The notes: generated by a model not told the origin, from the sequence alone. A DNA stretch of 64,000 nt from Opitutus sp. (GCA_024707325.1 JANPZY010000004.1:62001-126000), one strand, 5' to 3'; positions 27,230 to 37,220 are shown, numbered from the stretch's first letter. Numbers and translations are program-made.

Positions 27230-27661
27230 ATGTCCAGCCATGTCCGACGTCTCTTTTCCGCAGGTATTTTCCTGCTGTGGTTGAGCGCGGCTTCAGCCGA
27301 GGAGGAGGGATGGGAAAAAGTCCACGTAGGAATGAAAACGGGCGAAGTGGTCGAAACGGTGGGAGAACCTCTCGTGACGACGAAGGGCCGCGGCTTCGAA
27401 GTTTTCATCTATGATCGCGGGGCGGAGGTCGTGCTCTTCCGCGGATTGGTCGTTGCGTGGACGCCGCCGCCGGGAAGCGGCGATGATGCGGGACGTCAGA
27501 TCGATTTCAGCCCCGTGGTCGAAGCGGCGAAGGAAGCCGCCAAAGACGCCGAAAAGCAGGAGCAGGAGGCTGCGGCCGTGCGTTACGTTCCGCGGGGCGA
27601 AGGCCGAACCGAATACGAGCGCGTTGCGCCGTCCTGGCGCTCGCGTATCCGTCGCTTCTGA
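27230..27661 (+). CDS. Exported protein with BamE/SmpA-like segment
   Basis: A 143-residue protein with signal peptide (MSSHVRRLFSAGIFLLWLSAASA). The next 50 residues (VHVGMKTGEVVETVGEP...FIYDRGAEVVLFRGLVVAW) resemble the small BamE/SmpA fold, in which GMxxxEVxxxxGxP begins a helix-strand unit. A helical, Glu/Ala/Lys-rich stretch and a basic C-terminus follow. The family is assigned only by this motif. It converges on dtd with a 9-nt gap. Confidence 0.55.
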   Translation: MSSHVRRLFSAGIFLLWLSAASAEEEGWEKVHVGMKTGEVVETVGEPLVTTKGRGFEVFIYDRGAEVVLFRGLVVAWTPPPGSGDDAGRQIDFSPVVEAAKEAAKDAEKQEQEAAAVRYVPRGEGRTEYERVAPSWRSRIRRF

Positions 27662-27670
27662 GCGCGGACG

Positions 27671-28126
27671 TCACTCGCGCAGACGCGAGTCGATGATCAG
27701 CGTGACGGGGCCGTCGTTGACGAGGGAGACGGCCATGTTTGCCCCAAAGCGACCGGTGGAAACCGGCACGCCCACCGCGCGTTCGAGCGCCGCGACGAAC
27801 GCCTCGTAGAGCGCGAGTGCTTCCGGCGGTTTCGCTGCGTCGTTGAACGAGGGGCGCTGGCCTTTGCGCGTGCTGGCGATCAGAGTGAACTGACTCACCG
27901 CCAACACCGCCGGGGAGGGAAGCTCGCGCACCGAGCGGTTCATGCGCCCGGCTTCGTCCTCGAAGATGCGGAGCCCCGCGATCTTTCCGGCGAGCCAGTC
28001 GATGTCAGTTGTTGTATCACCATTTTGAATACCGACGAGCACCAGCAGGCCAGCGCCGATGGCGGCAATGGTTTCACCGGCCACGGCAACCTGAGCCGAA
28101 GACACTCGCTGGATGACAACGCGCAC
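27671..28126 (-). CDS. dtd: D-aminoacyl-tRNA deacylase
   Basis: A 151-residue DTD that removes D-amino acids and misacylated Gly from tRNA. It starts [15 protein letters not shown] and has the two active-site motifs SQFTL (about 78) and NDGPVT (about 137; NxGPVT in the family). The length is standard. It lies downstream of fabV on the same strand with a hairpin terminator between them, so it probably has its own promoter. Confidence 0.96.
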   Translation of the reverse strand: MRVVIQRVSSAQVAVAGETIAAIGAGLLVLVGIQNGDTTTDIDWLAGKIAGLRIFEDEAGRMNRSVRELPSPAVLAVSQFTLIASTRKGQRPSFNDAAKPPEALALYEAFVAALERAVGVPVSTGRFGANMAVSLVNDGPVTLIIDSRLRE

Positions 28127-28137
28127 GAAAAAGTGAT

Positions 28138-28173
28138 GCGGAAAAAAGAAACGGCCGGCGAAGATCGCCGGCC
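28138..28173 (-). terminator. Rho-independent terminator after fabV
   Basis: Read on the minus strand: stem GGCCGGCG / CGCCGGCC with a 5-nt loop, then a T-rich tail (GTTTCTTTTTT). It follows the fabV stop codon by about 10 nt. Confidence 0.75.
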
Positions 28174-28182
28174 GCGCGTCGG

Positions 28183-29370
28183 TCAGACCATGGGCACGTG
28201 CGGTTCGACGTCCGCCTCGTAGTCCACGCCGGTGAGCCCGAAGCCGAAAAGCTTCAAGAACTCCGAGCGGTAACCAGCGATGTCCGTCTGCGCGGCGAGG
28301 TTTTCCGTGGTGACGATCGGCCAGATCTCGCGGACTGCGGCTTGGACATCCGGCGCCATTTCGAGATCGTCGATGCGGACACGACCGGCTTCGTCGAAGC
28401 GCGGCGTTTGGCCGTTATACATGTGCGTCGCGAACAGGCGCTGGATTTGCTCGATGCAGCCCTCGTGCGTGCCCTTCGCTTTCATGATCTTGTAGAGAAT
28501 CGAGATGTAGAGCGGGACGACGGGAATCGCGGAGCTGGCTTGGGTGACGAGTGCCTTGTTGACCGAGATGAAGGCGCGTCCGCCGCCGTGGGCCTTGAGG
28601 AGCGCATCAAGCGACTTGGCGGCGCGCTCGAGGTCGTTTTTGGCGAGGCCGATGGTGCCGTTCTTGTAGATCGGCCAGGTGACTTCCGGCCCGATGTAGG
28701 AATAGGCGATCGTTTGCGCGCCCGGCGCCAGGAGATTGGCGTCGCGCAGCGCGTGGATCCACATCTCCCAATCTTCGCCGCCCATGACGGCGCTCGTGTC
28801 GGCGATCTCGGCTTCGGAAGCGGGCTCGATCGTGATGTCGGTGACGATGCCCTTGTCGGTGTCGACCGTCTTGTTGGTGTAGGACGCTCCGACCGGCTTC
28901 AGCACGGACTTGTGGACGGCACCGGTTTTCGGATGCGTGCGGCGAGGGGAAGCGAGGGAGTAAACAACGAGGTCGACCTGACCGAGGTCGGCACGGATGG
29001 TATCCAGCGTCTGTTTCTTGATCTCGTCGGAGAACGCGTCGCCATTGATGTTCTTCGCGTAAAGGCCGGCGGCGCGGGCGGCGTTGGTGAACGCGATGGT
29101 GTTATACCAGCCGGGCGTCGCGGGGCGACCTTCTTCCGACGGACGCTCGAAAAACACACCCAGGGTGGCAGCGCCGGTGCCGAACGCGGCGGTGATCCGC
29201 GAAGCGAGGCCGAAGCCGGTCGAGGAGCCGAGAACGAGAACTTTCTTTGGGCCGTCCTTGATCGGCCCCTTCGACTTCACGTAGTCGATCCATTCCTGAA
29301 CATGGGCCGCGCAACCCGTGGGATGGGAAGTCACACACACAAAGCCGCGAACCTTGGGTTTGATGATCAT
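28183..29370 (-). CDS. fabV: Trans-2-enoyl-ACP/CoA reductase FabV
   Basis: A 395-residue NADH-dependent enoyl reductase that completes the fatty-acid elongation cycle. The start [20 protein letters not shown], the cofactor loop [13 protein letters not shown] and the active-site Y-x8-K (Y235 and K244 in [12 protein letters not shown]) agree with the family, including residue numbering. FabV enzymes are typically insensitive to triclosan (family knowledge). It has its own terminator. Confidence 0.97.
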   Translation of the reverse strand: MIIKPKVRGFVCVTSHPTGCAAHVQEWIDYVKSKGPIKDGPKKVLVLGSSTGFGLASRITAAFGTGAATLGVFFERPSEEGRPATPGWYNTIAFTNAARAAGLYAKNINGDAFSDEIKKQTLDTIRADLGQVDLVVYSLASPRRTHPKTGAVHKSVLKPVGASYTNKTVDTDKGIVTDITIEPASEAEIADTSAVMGGEDWEMWIHALRDANLLAPGAQTIAYSYIGPEVTWPIYKNGTIGLAKNDLERAAKSLDALLKAHGGGRAFISVNKALVTQASSAIPVVPLYISILYKIMKAKGTHEGCIEQIQRLFATHMYNGQTPRFDEAGRVRIDDLEMAPDVQAAVREIWPIVTTENLAAQTDIAGYRSEFLKLFGFGLTGVDYEADVEPHVPMV

Positions 29371-29462
29371 AGAAAACTAAGAATTCGGGCCGGCGGAAAC
29401 GTGACAAGGCTCATTTACGGGGCAGCAAAACCGGCGTTCGGGCTGGCGATGCGCGTCGTGCG

Positions 29463-30176
29463 CTACTCGCTCGCAAGCACGACCGGACCCTCGCGTGTCG
29501 TCGCGCCGCCGCGCCGTTCGCGGCTTACGATAAAACGGACGGCACCCGCAGAGAAGGTCTGCGCGGACCTAAAAATCACCTGCGTGTTTCCGCTTTCCGC
29601 GCTCACGTGAAAAACTCCGCCCTCGACCGGCTTCGGTTCACCGGCGTCGATGAGCCACAGTTGATAATCTCGATCGTCTGAGATCGCGGGAAGGCGGGAT
29701 GCGTGAAGCACGCCTTCGCTGCGGTTCGAATCCCAAACCACGATCGCATGGGCGCGCGGGGCGTGGTCGAGCTGCGATTGCAGCGCGACGATTTTCAACC
29801 GCGACAGATCTGGTTGCGCGGTCGTTTGCGACTCGAGTTGCGCGATGCGCACGTCGCGTTCCGCGAGACGTGCAGCCGCGCTCGTTTGCGCGGCGCGCGC
29901 GAGTTCCTGTTCGCGGGCGGAAAGAATCGCGCCGGCTTCGACTTGATGGCGAAAGGTGCGGGCCTCCAGCTCCGTGAGTGTGAGTTCGTCGCGCAAGCGG
30001 GCGAGTTCGACGCGTGCGCCGAAGTAGAGCTGGGTGAGCGCGAGACCGAGCGCCGCGAATCCGGCGGTCAGCACCCAAGGAACCCAGCGCACGAGCGAGA
30101 AATGGCTCGTCGTGCGGGACGATTCCGCGTCCTGCGGTGCGGAATTGGGGGACGAGGTGGGAGCGTCGGGCGGCAT
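29463..30176 (-). CDS. Membrane protein with anti-sigma-K (RskA) C-terminal-like domain
   Basis: A 237-residue protein: Pro/Ser-rich cytoplasmic tail (1-27), one membrane helix (about 30-52, VRWVPWVLTAGFAALGLALTQLYF), a coiled-coil stalk (about 55-125), and a domain with AIVVWDSNRSEGVLHASRLP and YQLWLIDAGEPKPVEGGVF that matches the RskA C-terminal domain. In true anti-sigma factors the N-terminus holds a zinc-binding anti-sigma domain; here only 27 residues without His/Cys precede the membrane helix. No sigma gene is adjacent. It therefore may act in envelope sensing without binding a sigma factor directly. Confidence 0.75.
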   Translation of the reverse strand: MPPDAPTSSPNSAPQDAESSRTTSHFSLVRWVPWVLTAGFAALGLALTQLYFGARVELARLRDELTLTELEARTFRHQVEAGAILSAREQELARAAQTSAAARLAERDVRIAQLESQTTAQPDLSRLKIVALQSQLDHAPRAHAIVVWDSNRSEGVLHASRLPAISDDRDYQLWLIDAGEPKPVEGGVFHVSAESGNTQVIFRSAQTFSAGAVRFIVSRERRGGATTREGPVVLASE

Positions 30177-30263
30177 CAGAAACGTTGCAGTTTGGAGAAG
30201 CTCAGCCGCGGCGACACGAACGAAATTCGTCCGGTGATCTCTTCGCGACGGACCAAAGCGAAA

Positions 30264-30356
30264 CTACAGCACCGCCATCCCGACGAGGCCGAGGATCAAC
30301 AGCGCGGCAAGCAGGACGAGGATGGTGCGTTCGCGAGAGGTGAGCGGGAGTGGCAT
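30264..30356 (-). CDS. Small single-pass membrane protein, 30 aa
   Basis: A 30-residue ORF (MPLPLTSRERTILVLL..., ending VGMAVL) with a basic cytosolic head and one hydrophobic helix that fills the C-terminus. Its ATG lies 3 nt after the stop of the exosortase-EpsI gene, so it would be last in that operon. Position and composition make it plausible as a small exosortase-associated peptide, but I know no family and it could be spurious. Confidence 0.45.
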   Translation of the reverse strand: MPLPLTSRERTILVLLAALLILGLVGMAVL

Positions 30357-30358
30357 GG

Positions 30359-31926
30359 TCAAAAGCCGAGAGGACGCAGCGAGGAGAGGATCGTTTGCGC
30401 GAGAGGATCGTTTGCGAAATCGCTCCAAGGACGGTTGGAAGAGATGCGCACGAAAAGTTGATCGCCCTCGCGGCTGAAGCCGTGGTTCCACGCGAGTTTT
30501 AGCAGCGCGCCCGGCGAGCGGGGATCGAGATGCGCGAGCAGTCGGCCGTCGTAGAAATGCCAGAACCAGACGTATTGCGGGAAATGTTGATTGCGGAACA
30601 ACCGGGCTTCCGCCGCAGGCAGCGGACCGCCGGGCGTCGCAAGCACTTCGCGGGTGACGGGCTGTGACTCCAGCACCCAACCGCTGCCCGGCCAGCAAGC
30701 GTCGGGCGTGTGAGTCGAGACGGAGCTCACGGAGGCCTGTCCTGCGCGCCAATAGGCGAGATAGACTGTGACCTGATGGATGCCCGTCGGCGTATGTTTC
30801 AGATAAGTGCGCTGTAGCAGCGTGTCGGTCTGCAGCGTGGAGCGAAATTGGTAGATCGAAGCGTCGGTGGTCACGCTCCAACCCGGTGCGCTGGTCGGGA
30901 GAACTCGCTCGAGATCGGGAACGACGGAGTTGTTCCGCGGGGACGGCGCCGTCTTGAAGTGAAAGAGCAGTGCAACCGCGACCGCCACGGCCAAACCGTT
31001 CGCGAGAAATCGGCTCGCAGTGGTGGACCTCGCCGTGCTTCCGCGAGCGTGCGGTGTTGAGTCTTCACCGTCCGGTTTTTCGATCAACCGCGCCAAACCA
31101 AACAGGACCGCAGCCGTGAGACCGAGCACGGCAAATCCCGTCCAGTCGTGCCAAGGTCCCGTGATATCGACGTCGGCGTTCGCGAGCAATGTGAGCAGGA
31201 GCGAACGAGCAAAGTTCATCGCGAGTGCCAGAATCGGCGCCGCTAGCAAAATCACCGCGCGTGCCCAACTGCGACGCACGAGCGTAGCAGAAAAAAGAAC
31301 CCGACGAACACGCACGAGATCAGGGAGCGCACACCGCTGCAGGCGTCTTCGACCCCCACGACAGCATGCGCGAGATTGATGACGTTGCCGTCACGCGTGG
31401 CGGCGATGCCGAGAAGGTGCAGCGCACGCACGACGTTTTCGGAAACCGCCAGCTGCAGCCCGAGCGTCAAACGCGTGTAGGTGCCCGGCGGCATCGGGGC
31501 CGTTAACAACCAAAGCGCGACGGCCACCAGCGAGCTCCAATTGAACGGCACAAGGCGCACCTCGCGCGCAGATGCGGTCGCGAGCGCCGCGAGCAAAAAG
31601 CTCACGAGTGCACAGCTGAGCACAAACACCACCATCGTGTGCGACCAGCCGACGGCGGCCGCGAACAATCCGCCGAAACCGAGTAACACCAATCCCGCGA
31701 GCAGTGCGGCGGCACAGACGCACGTGGCGATATTCGGACGGAGAAAACGCTGCGTGCCGTGGCGCACGCTTTCCGCGATCAGCAACGCGAAAACAAGCGG
31801 GGTGAAGAAGCCATGCGACAGATCCGGATTCGAGACCCAGTGTGGCCACAGCAGCGCGATCTGCACGGTCAGTAACACCGCTATTGCGGCACCGGCCGTA
31901 TACCACGAGAGCGGGAGCGATTTCAT
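30359..31926 (-). CDS. Exosortase fused to EpsI-type domain (one net frameshift)
   Basis: An integral-membrane transpeptidase-like enzyme that processes PEP-CTERM proteins. Start MKSLPLSWYTAG, then about eight helices. The catalytic Cys is in GVEDACSGVRSL; the Arg is in MNFARSLLL and the His in WHDWTGF, both in the following frame. The break is at a T6 run (31291-31296 on the + strand as A6); adding one T gives GFFFSATLVRRSW, a good exosortase sequence, and a 522-residue protein. After the last helix comes an EpsI-like periplasmic domain (about residues 330-520). The start overlaps the upstream gene's stop (ATGA). The fusion replaces the usual separate EpsI gene. Confidence 0.85.
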
Positions 31927-33426
31927 TTTCGCAGCTCGACCGTCGCAGGGCCGCGGCGCTTGCCTGGATATTTCTCCAGAAGCGCGTAGTGCACTTCCAT
32001 CGGAGTGGGGAGCGTGCCCAGCAATCCCGCGGCGCGAGCCTGGCCGGATTCTCCCAGAAAGAACAAACGCACGACTTCGAGAATCTGCGGTGAGCCGCCG
32101 CTCTCGGCGCGGATCATGTCGGCGATCGTTCGCATTTTTTTCGATGTCTTTGCCTGCGCCCACAGCGGCATACACTGAGAGATAAAGGCCGAGCGTGTCG
32201 CCCGTGAGTGGGATCCGCGCCTCGATGAACTTGCGATAAAATCGGTCGAGGATCGCGGGCGATTGATAGCGGATCAGGTGGGCGGACAACAGGGTGATCG
32301 CTGGCGCGCCCAGAGGCGTGGAGAGAATCAGGTCCACGTAGCGTTCGAGCGACTGGCGTGCGTCCGAGACGGCATAAGCGCGAAGATGCAGCGTCGCACG
32401 CGCGATATCGTCGAGAGTGCGACCATAGGACTCCAGTAGATCGAGCCCGTTGTAGGTATCGCCGAGTTCGATCAAGGAGGAGACTTGATAAAACCAAGCG
32501 TAAGCGGGCGCGTCGTCCCAGCGGCGTTCGAGCAAGGCTCGCGCTTGCGCCGTCTCTTGCGCGCGGAGGAGCAACTCGCACTGCATCACCTGACGCCATG
32601 GAGCGGCGCGGGGAGTGGAGTCATCACGGATGCGTTCGAGCGCCTCCGTGCTTCCGGTCTGGCGACTCGCGAATATCAGCGCGCGCATCCACACGGGAGC
32701 GTCGGGTGAATCGCCGAGGATCTGATCGGCGGCTAACTTCTCGATCTGCGAAAAGTCACCTCGGGCCAAAAGCGCGCGAAACCAAAGCTGGGCCGTTGCT
32801 GCGCGCTCGGAGGGAAACTGCGCCAGCAAACGCTGATAAACCTGATCGGCGAGAACCGGACTGCTGAGTTGAGTCTTCTGCGCAAAGGCGATCGCGATTT
32901 GGTAATTGTGCGGATCGAACTGATAGGCGTTCGTCAGATAAAGCATGCCCTCGGCGGGCTGGCCCGCAGCGAATGCCTTTTCGGCGCGACTCATGAAATA
33001 CCAGCCTCGCACCTCTGTGATGCGATGCCAGGAGCCCGGCCACATCACGTGCAGCACGCTGACCGGATAACCGACCGTGCGGAGAAATGCGAATGTGCCC
33101 AGCACCAGCACCAGATAGATCGTCGCGGCCGTTCCGCCGTAGTAGCCGAACGTCCGCCCCCAGAATGGCCGCACGTCGGCCGTGTTGGCGGAGCACCGCA
33201 GACCGTTTTCTGTTTTTACCAACAGCGGGCACACGCGCCGAAAGCGTAGTTGCTCGTTCCACGACATCGACGCTTCGCACTGCGTTTCGAACGCACGGCC
33301 GGAATCGCTGGGGCTCTGGCAAGGACAGGCCACACGCCCGCGGCGCCAGCGGAACCACGATTTGCGCGTGTTCCAGTAGAGCAGCCCCCACGCGAAGCGG
33401 AAAAAGTCGGCGAGCCAGCCAGTCAC
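31923..33426 (-). CDS. Membrane-anchored TPR-like protein upstream of exosortase (one net frameshift)
   Basis: About 500 residues. The N-terminus is aromatic and basic (WGLLYWNTRKSWFRWRRGR) with a Cys-containing cytosolic part, then a helix (about 95-115, TIYLVLVLGTFAFLRTVGY), then a long helical-repeat domain in which DPHNYQIAIAFAQ resembles TPR units. Near the 3' end the frame is broken at an A7 run (32136-32142); removing one A joins IEK to MRTIADMIRAESGGS and ends at 31923, overlapping the exosortase ATG. The start is GTG 33426 or TTG 33435. Its place in the operon suggests a scaffold for sorting or for the matrix glycans. No enzyme motif is seen. Confidence 0.72.
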
Positions 33427-33525
33427 GCCGCGCAACCTAGGGAGAGTCCCCTAAGCCGGAAAGTGAAAACTGAGTGCAGACGCTGGCAACTTGCGGGAAA
33501 GGTCCGATATTCGGCGCGCGTTACC

Positions 33526-34121
33526 ATGAATACCCTAAAGAAAATGCTCATTGTCTTCGCGGCGACTCTGGTGGCCGCTGTTTCTTCGGGACATTCCGCC
33601 GTCAAAATCGGTCAGCCGGCACCCGATTTCAGTCTCACCGATTTGGACGGCAAAGCGCACCAGCTCTCCGGGCTGAAAGGCAAAATTGTCGTGATCGAGT
33701 GGACGAATCCCGACTGCCCGTTCGTGCAGAAGCACTATCAGAGTGGAAACATTCCCAAACTCCAGAAAGCCGCGGCGCAAGAAGGCGTCGTGTGGCTGGT
33801 CGTGGAAACGGGATCCAACCGCGCTGCCGATAAAGTGAAGAGCTGGCAGCGCGAAACGGCTCCGCCGCGGTGGCGTATCTCCGTGACGCCGATGGGCAAG
33901 TCGGCCGCTCTTACGCGGCCAAGACGACGCCTCATCTCTACGTCGTTTCGCCCGACGGCCTGGTGGTTTACCAAGGCGCTATCGACAGCATTCGCTCGGC
34001 CGACACAAAAGACATTGCCAAGGCCAAGAACTACGTCGCCGCGGCACTCGATGCCGTCAAAGCTGGCAAGCCTGTCGAGGACGCTTCCACCCAGCCCTAC
34101 GGCTGCGCGGTAAAATACTGA
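33526..34121 (+). CDS. Exported redoxin (AhpC/TSA-like, single-Cys) (one net frameshift)
   Basis: Signal peptide MNTLKKMLIVFAATLVAAVSSG, then a peroxiredoxin/thioredoxin fold: VKIGQPAPDFSLTDLDGK, WTNPDCPFVQKHY. The CPFV motif has one Cys only, as in a known exported redoxin subgroup. The frame is lost after WQRE; adding one A to the A3 at 33854-33856 gives WQRENGSAAVAYLRDADGQ and continues to AKTTPHLYVVSPDG and the family's PYGCAVKY end, 198 residues in all. It probably reduces peroxides or reports redox in the periplasm. The gene ends before a strong terminator. Confidence 0.82.
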
Positions 34122-34148
34122 GCGGTTCGCCAACGTAGCTCGCTACGG

Positions 34149-34182
34149 AAACCGGCCGACGAGGAGCGGCCGGTTTTTGTTT
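34149..34182 (+). terminator. Rho-independent terminator after the redoxin gene
   Basis: Stem AAACCGGCCG / CGGCCGGTTT with an 8-nt loop, then TTGTTTT. It begins 27 nt past the redoxin stop codon. Confidence 0.85.
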
Positions 34183-34294
34183 TCCGTTTACGTGCGGCGA
34201 TACCGGTCGTGTCACCGCACAGCCGCAGTCGTTCGGCACAAACTCGCACTTGACGCGCGCCGCGAAATCGAAAGCGTCTCACCTTCCAACAGAC

Positions 34295-34369
34295 GCCCTC
34301 ATCGTCTATCGGTTAGGACAGGAGATTCTCAATCTTCAAAGCGGGGTTCGATTCCCCGTGGGGGCGCCA
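34295..34369 (+). tRNA. tRNA-Glu (anticodon CTC)
   Basis: A full cloverleaf can be drawn: acceptor GCCCTCA with TGGGGGC, D arm closed by GTC/GAC, anticodon stem GGAGA/TCTTC, loop TTCTCAA with anticodon CTC at 34328-34330, T arm CGGGG/CCCCG with TTCGATT, and an encoded CCA (34367-34369). It reads GAG codons. No integrase or repeated 3' end follows, so it is not an obvious island border. Confidence 0.93.
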
Positions 34370-34530
34370 ATTCCTCGCCAGACGCTGGGAGGAAGAACCG
34401 AAGAAAGCTCCGCTGATCGGTTCGTTTGTATCGCCTCTGTTTACCCGCGGGGTTGAGGTGTGCCCGCTGTGCACGACGCGGCAGCTCAGCGGTATCGCCA
34501 ACGCAGGCGACGATGCTAGCGTCGCCCGAA

Positions 34531-34890
34531 ATGACGCATTCTGGACCCAAGTTACTCCTGCATGTGGAAGGTGCGGTCGTGCTCGTTGCGGCCGTGTTCG
34601 CGTATGCAAAGCTCGGGGCCTCGTGGGGCTACTTTGCGCTCTTGTTTTTCGTGCCGGATATTTCGATGGTGGCCTACGCTGCCGGCACACGGGCGGGAGC
34701 GTGGAGCTACAATGCCGCGCACACTTACTTCGGCCCCGCGCTTCTGGCAGTCGTCGCGTATGCGGCCCAATATGCAGGACTCCTCTCGGTGGCCGTGGTG
34801 TGGATCGCCCACATCGGTTTTGATCGTCTGCTCGGCTACGGCCTCAAATATCCCAGCAATTTCAAAGACACTCACCTTCACCGAGTGTGA
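34531..34890 (+). CDS. DUF4260 family membrane protein
   Basis: A 119-residue protein with about four hydrophobic segments (LLHVEGAVVLVAAVFAYA, YFALLFFVPDISMVAYAAG, FGPALLAVVAYAA, LSVAVVWIAHIGFDRLLGYGLKY). The final motif, His/Asp followed by GYGLKYP, is characteristic of DUF4260. Function is unknown. An ATG at 34513 is an alternative start. Confidence 0.85.
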   Translation: MTHSGPKLLLHVEGAVVLVAAVFAYAKLGASWGYFALLFFVPDISMVAYAAGTRAGAWSYNAAHTYFGPALLAVVAYAAQYAGLLSVAVVWIAHIGFDRLLGYGLKYPSNFKDTHLHRV

Positions 34891-34943
34891 GTGTTGCAGC
34901 CACATCACGGGTGCGATGACGTCGCTTCAACCCTCCGAAAAAC

Positions 34944-35363
34944 ATGTTCTACGCACTCTTGTTGGTGACGTTTGTGGTAGCGACCGCTGTCTCGTGGCTG
35001 TCGGTGCGGATCTTCTCGAAACCGGCCGACGTCATTCTGAAGCGCATCATTCAGGACGACATTTACCGCTCGTGGCTGACTTACCTGAAGTTCGCCCTCT
35101 ACGTTGTCGGTATCTCGGCGGGCGTTCGCATCTATCAACTCGAGCAATACATCAGCCCGCAGGACGGGAAGAAAGAGGGACAAGTTTTGCCGCTGAATGC
35201 CGAGCGATGGACGCTCGAAGTCTATCGAACGATCATCGAAACCCTCCAAGGCATCGCGTGGGTGCTGCTCGTTTACTTCGTGGTCGCGCTCGTCGCGTTC
35301 GTGATCGTTCGCATCGTGGAAATCTGGCGTAAGTCAAAGACGGATCCGAACTCGCAGCCCTGA
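34944..35363 (+). CDS. Hypothetical membrane protein, 139 aa
   Basis: A protein with three hydrophobic stretches: an N-terminal helix (FYALLLVTFVVATAVSWL), a middle one (about 48-62, FALYVVGISAGVRIY) and a C-terminal one (about 103-125, VLLVYFVVALVAFVIVRIV). A basic tail ends it. No family is recognised. It follows DUF4260 by 53 nt in the same direction. Confidence 0.65.
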   Translation: MFYALLLVTFVVATAVSWLSVRIFSKPADVILKRIIQDDIYRSWLTYLKFALYVVGISAGVRIYQLEQYISPQDGKKEGQVLPLNAERWTLEVYRTIIETLQGIAWVLLVYFVVALVAFVIVRIVEIWRKSKTDPNSQP

Positions 35364-35408
35364 GCTCTTTGACACCTCGCCGCGGTGACGCAGCGTGCAG
35401 CGGTTCTC

Positions 35409-35897
35409 ATGAGCGGTTCTTCCATTGATGCGAGGGTTTCGATCGGTCACGTGCATCTCAAGGTCGCGGACCTCGAACGTGCGCTTGGCTTCTACTGCGG
35501 CGTGCTCGGTTTCCAACTGACTCAACGCTACGGGCGCGAAGCGGCTTTTGTTTCCGCGGGCGGTTATCATCACCACATCGGCCTGAACACGTGGGAGAGC
35601 AGGGGAGGCTCGCCGCCGCCTCCGGGCACCACGGGATTGTTTCACGTGGCGATTCTTTATCCGACGCGCGCAGCGCTCGCCGATGCGCTGCGACGCCTGA
35701 TCGAAGCGAGAGTCCCGCTCGACGGCGCCAGCGATCACGGCGTCAGCGAAGCGCTTTACTTGCGCGATCCGGATCAGAATGGCGTGGAGTTGTATTGGGA
35801 TCGTCCGCGCGCCGAGTGGCCTCACACGCCGGACGGAAAACTGGCGATGTATACGCGGGCACTCGATCTCGAGTCGCTGCTGGACGAGCTAAGCTAA
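35409..35897 (+). CDS. VOC-family (glyoxalase/dioxygenase superfamily) protein
   Basis: A 162-residue protein with paired beta-alpha-beta-beta-beta modules. Metal-ligand positions are visible: His in GHVHLKVADL, His in GLFHVAILYP and Glu in GVELYWDRP. YCGVLGFQ and YHHHIGLNTW fit catechol-2,3-dioxygenase-like (CatE) members. The substrate is not identifiable. ATG 35409 is preferred over GTG 35385, which would add eight residues. Confidence 0.88.
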   Translation: MSGSSIDARVSIGHVHLKVADLERALGFYCGVLGFQLTQRYGREAAFVSAGGYHHHIGLNTWESRGGSPPPPGTTGLFHVAILYPTRAALADALRRLIEARVPLDGASDHGVSEALYLRDPDQNGVELYWDRPRAEWPHTPDGKLAMYTRALDLESLLDELS

Positions 35898-35969
35898 ATG
35901 AAGGCAATGCACGGCGGCGCGGACTGTGCGCCAGGCCACCGTGCGGAGATGCGGATTGCTCGCGCGAGC

Positions 35970-36720
35970 TCAGGCGCGCTTGCTGGCGATCTGGCGGCTC
36001 TTCTTTCGGAAAAGCACCAGGAGGCCGGCCGCCGCGCCACAGATGATCGCGTAGGTGGAAGGTTCGGGCACGGCGACGATTTCAAGTGCTGGGCCGGGAT
36101 CTCCACCAAGTTCTCCGCCAAACATTCCTTGGAAATACAAGCCCGTGATCAAGTCGGGGGTATACAGCAATTCGCCGAAGCCCATGCCATTCAATGCCGA
36201 CAGATCGGCTTCGAGGATTAGAGAGGTGAATGAGAAGATCGGGCGCTGACCAAACCACCAAATGCCGCCGTCAAATATGAGGGCCTTGCCGTCCCCGGAG
36301 ACGGCAAGTTTCTGATCGATGCTATCCCAAAGACTTCCGTTAAAATCGGTGAAAGATACGGTGGTAGTGAGCGGTGTGTCGTTTCCGATCACGGACCACC
36401 CGTCTGCGGAAAAAAAGCGTCAGGCCAAAACTAAGATAACCTCCTGTCGAGTCCGGCGGCGTTTGCACGTTGAAGTATCCGCCCGTCGGGGCAGAAATCG
36501 TGAGCCGGAGTTTTTGATAGGCTGACAGATCGGCCGTGAAGGACTCAACCGGAGTCGCTCCCCAGAATCCACCCCAAACCCAATCTGTGGTGCTGGCGAA
36601 AACGTCATTATCGAACGTATGCGAGGTCGTCGTCGCAGTTACGTTCAGCTCGAGCACCTGGGTGCGACCGGCAGGGATTGCTACGAAAAGCAGGAGAGTG
36701 AGGGACAGTAGTTTCTTCAT
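35970..36720 (-). CDS. PEP-CTERM sorting-domain protein (one net frameshift)
   Basis: Signal peptide MKKLLSLTLLLFVAIPAGRTQ, a beta-rich extracellular body, and a C-terminal PEP-CTERM signal: VPEPSTYAIICGAAAGLLVLF followed by RKKSRQIASKR (written here in two parts). It is a likely substrate of the exosortase 4 kb away, to be cut at the VPEP motif and anchored or released. The frame is lost at a T7 run (A7 at 36410-36416 on the + strand); removing one T joins GLTLF to SADGWSVIGNDTP and gives 249 residues. The body has no recognised domain. Confidence 0.85.
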
Positions 36721-36866
36721 GGACGGTGTGTGTAGCGGGATTTGTAAATGCAAAAGATGTCCCTAACGTGTGATCAAGTCTTGAGTGCGGATAATTTGCC
36801 AAATGACGCTTCACTGCTGGTTCACGCACGACCGGCTGAAAAACTCTAGTGCAGGAGCCAACCCGT

Positions 36867-37220
36867 ATGCCCGAGAAACACCGCATCTATACCATGGCTG
36901 TCGCGAAGGTGTATCCCTTCTACATCGAGAAGGCGGAGAAAAAGGGGCGCACGAAAGCGGAGGTCGACACCATCGTTTGCTGGTTGACCGGCTACAGCCA
37001 GCGCGAGCTTGAGACGCAGCTGAAGGCGCAGACGGACTTCGAAACGTTTTTCAAGGAGGCCCCAAAACTGAACCCCGCGAGAACTGCCATCAAAGGCGTG
37101 ATCTGCGGTGTTCGCATCGAGGAGATCCAAGATCCGCTGATGCGAGAAGTTCGTTACCTCGACAAGATGATCGACGAACTGGCGAAGGGGCGGCCGATGG
37201 AGAAAATCCTGCGGACCTAG
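36867..37220 (+). CDS. DUF2200 family protein
   Basis: A 117-residue cytosolic protein with the DUF2200 pattern: [32 protein letters not shown] and [12 protein letters not shown]. The family is short, conserved and of unknown function. ATG 36867 (MPEKHRIY) fits the family; an upstream frame start at 36849 adds six residues. Confidence 0.9.
   Translation: MPEKHRIYTMAVAKVYPFYIEKAEKKGRTKAEVDTIVCWLTGYSQRELETQLKAQTDFETFFKEAPKLNPARTAIKGVICGVRIEEIQDPLMREVRYLDKMIDELAKGRPMEKILRT

Noticed and set aside
34295-34500. Genomic island attached to tRNA-Glu
   Set aside because: There is no integrase, no duplicated tRNA 3' end, and the flanking genes look chromosomal.
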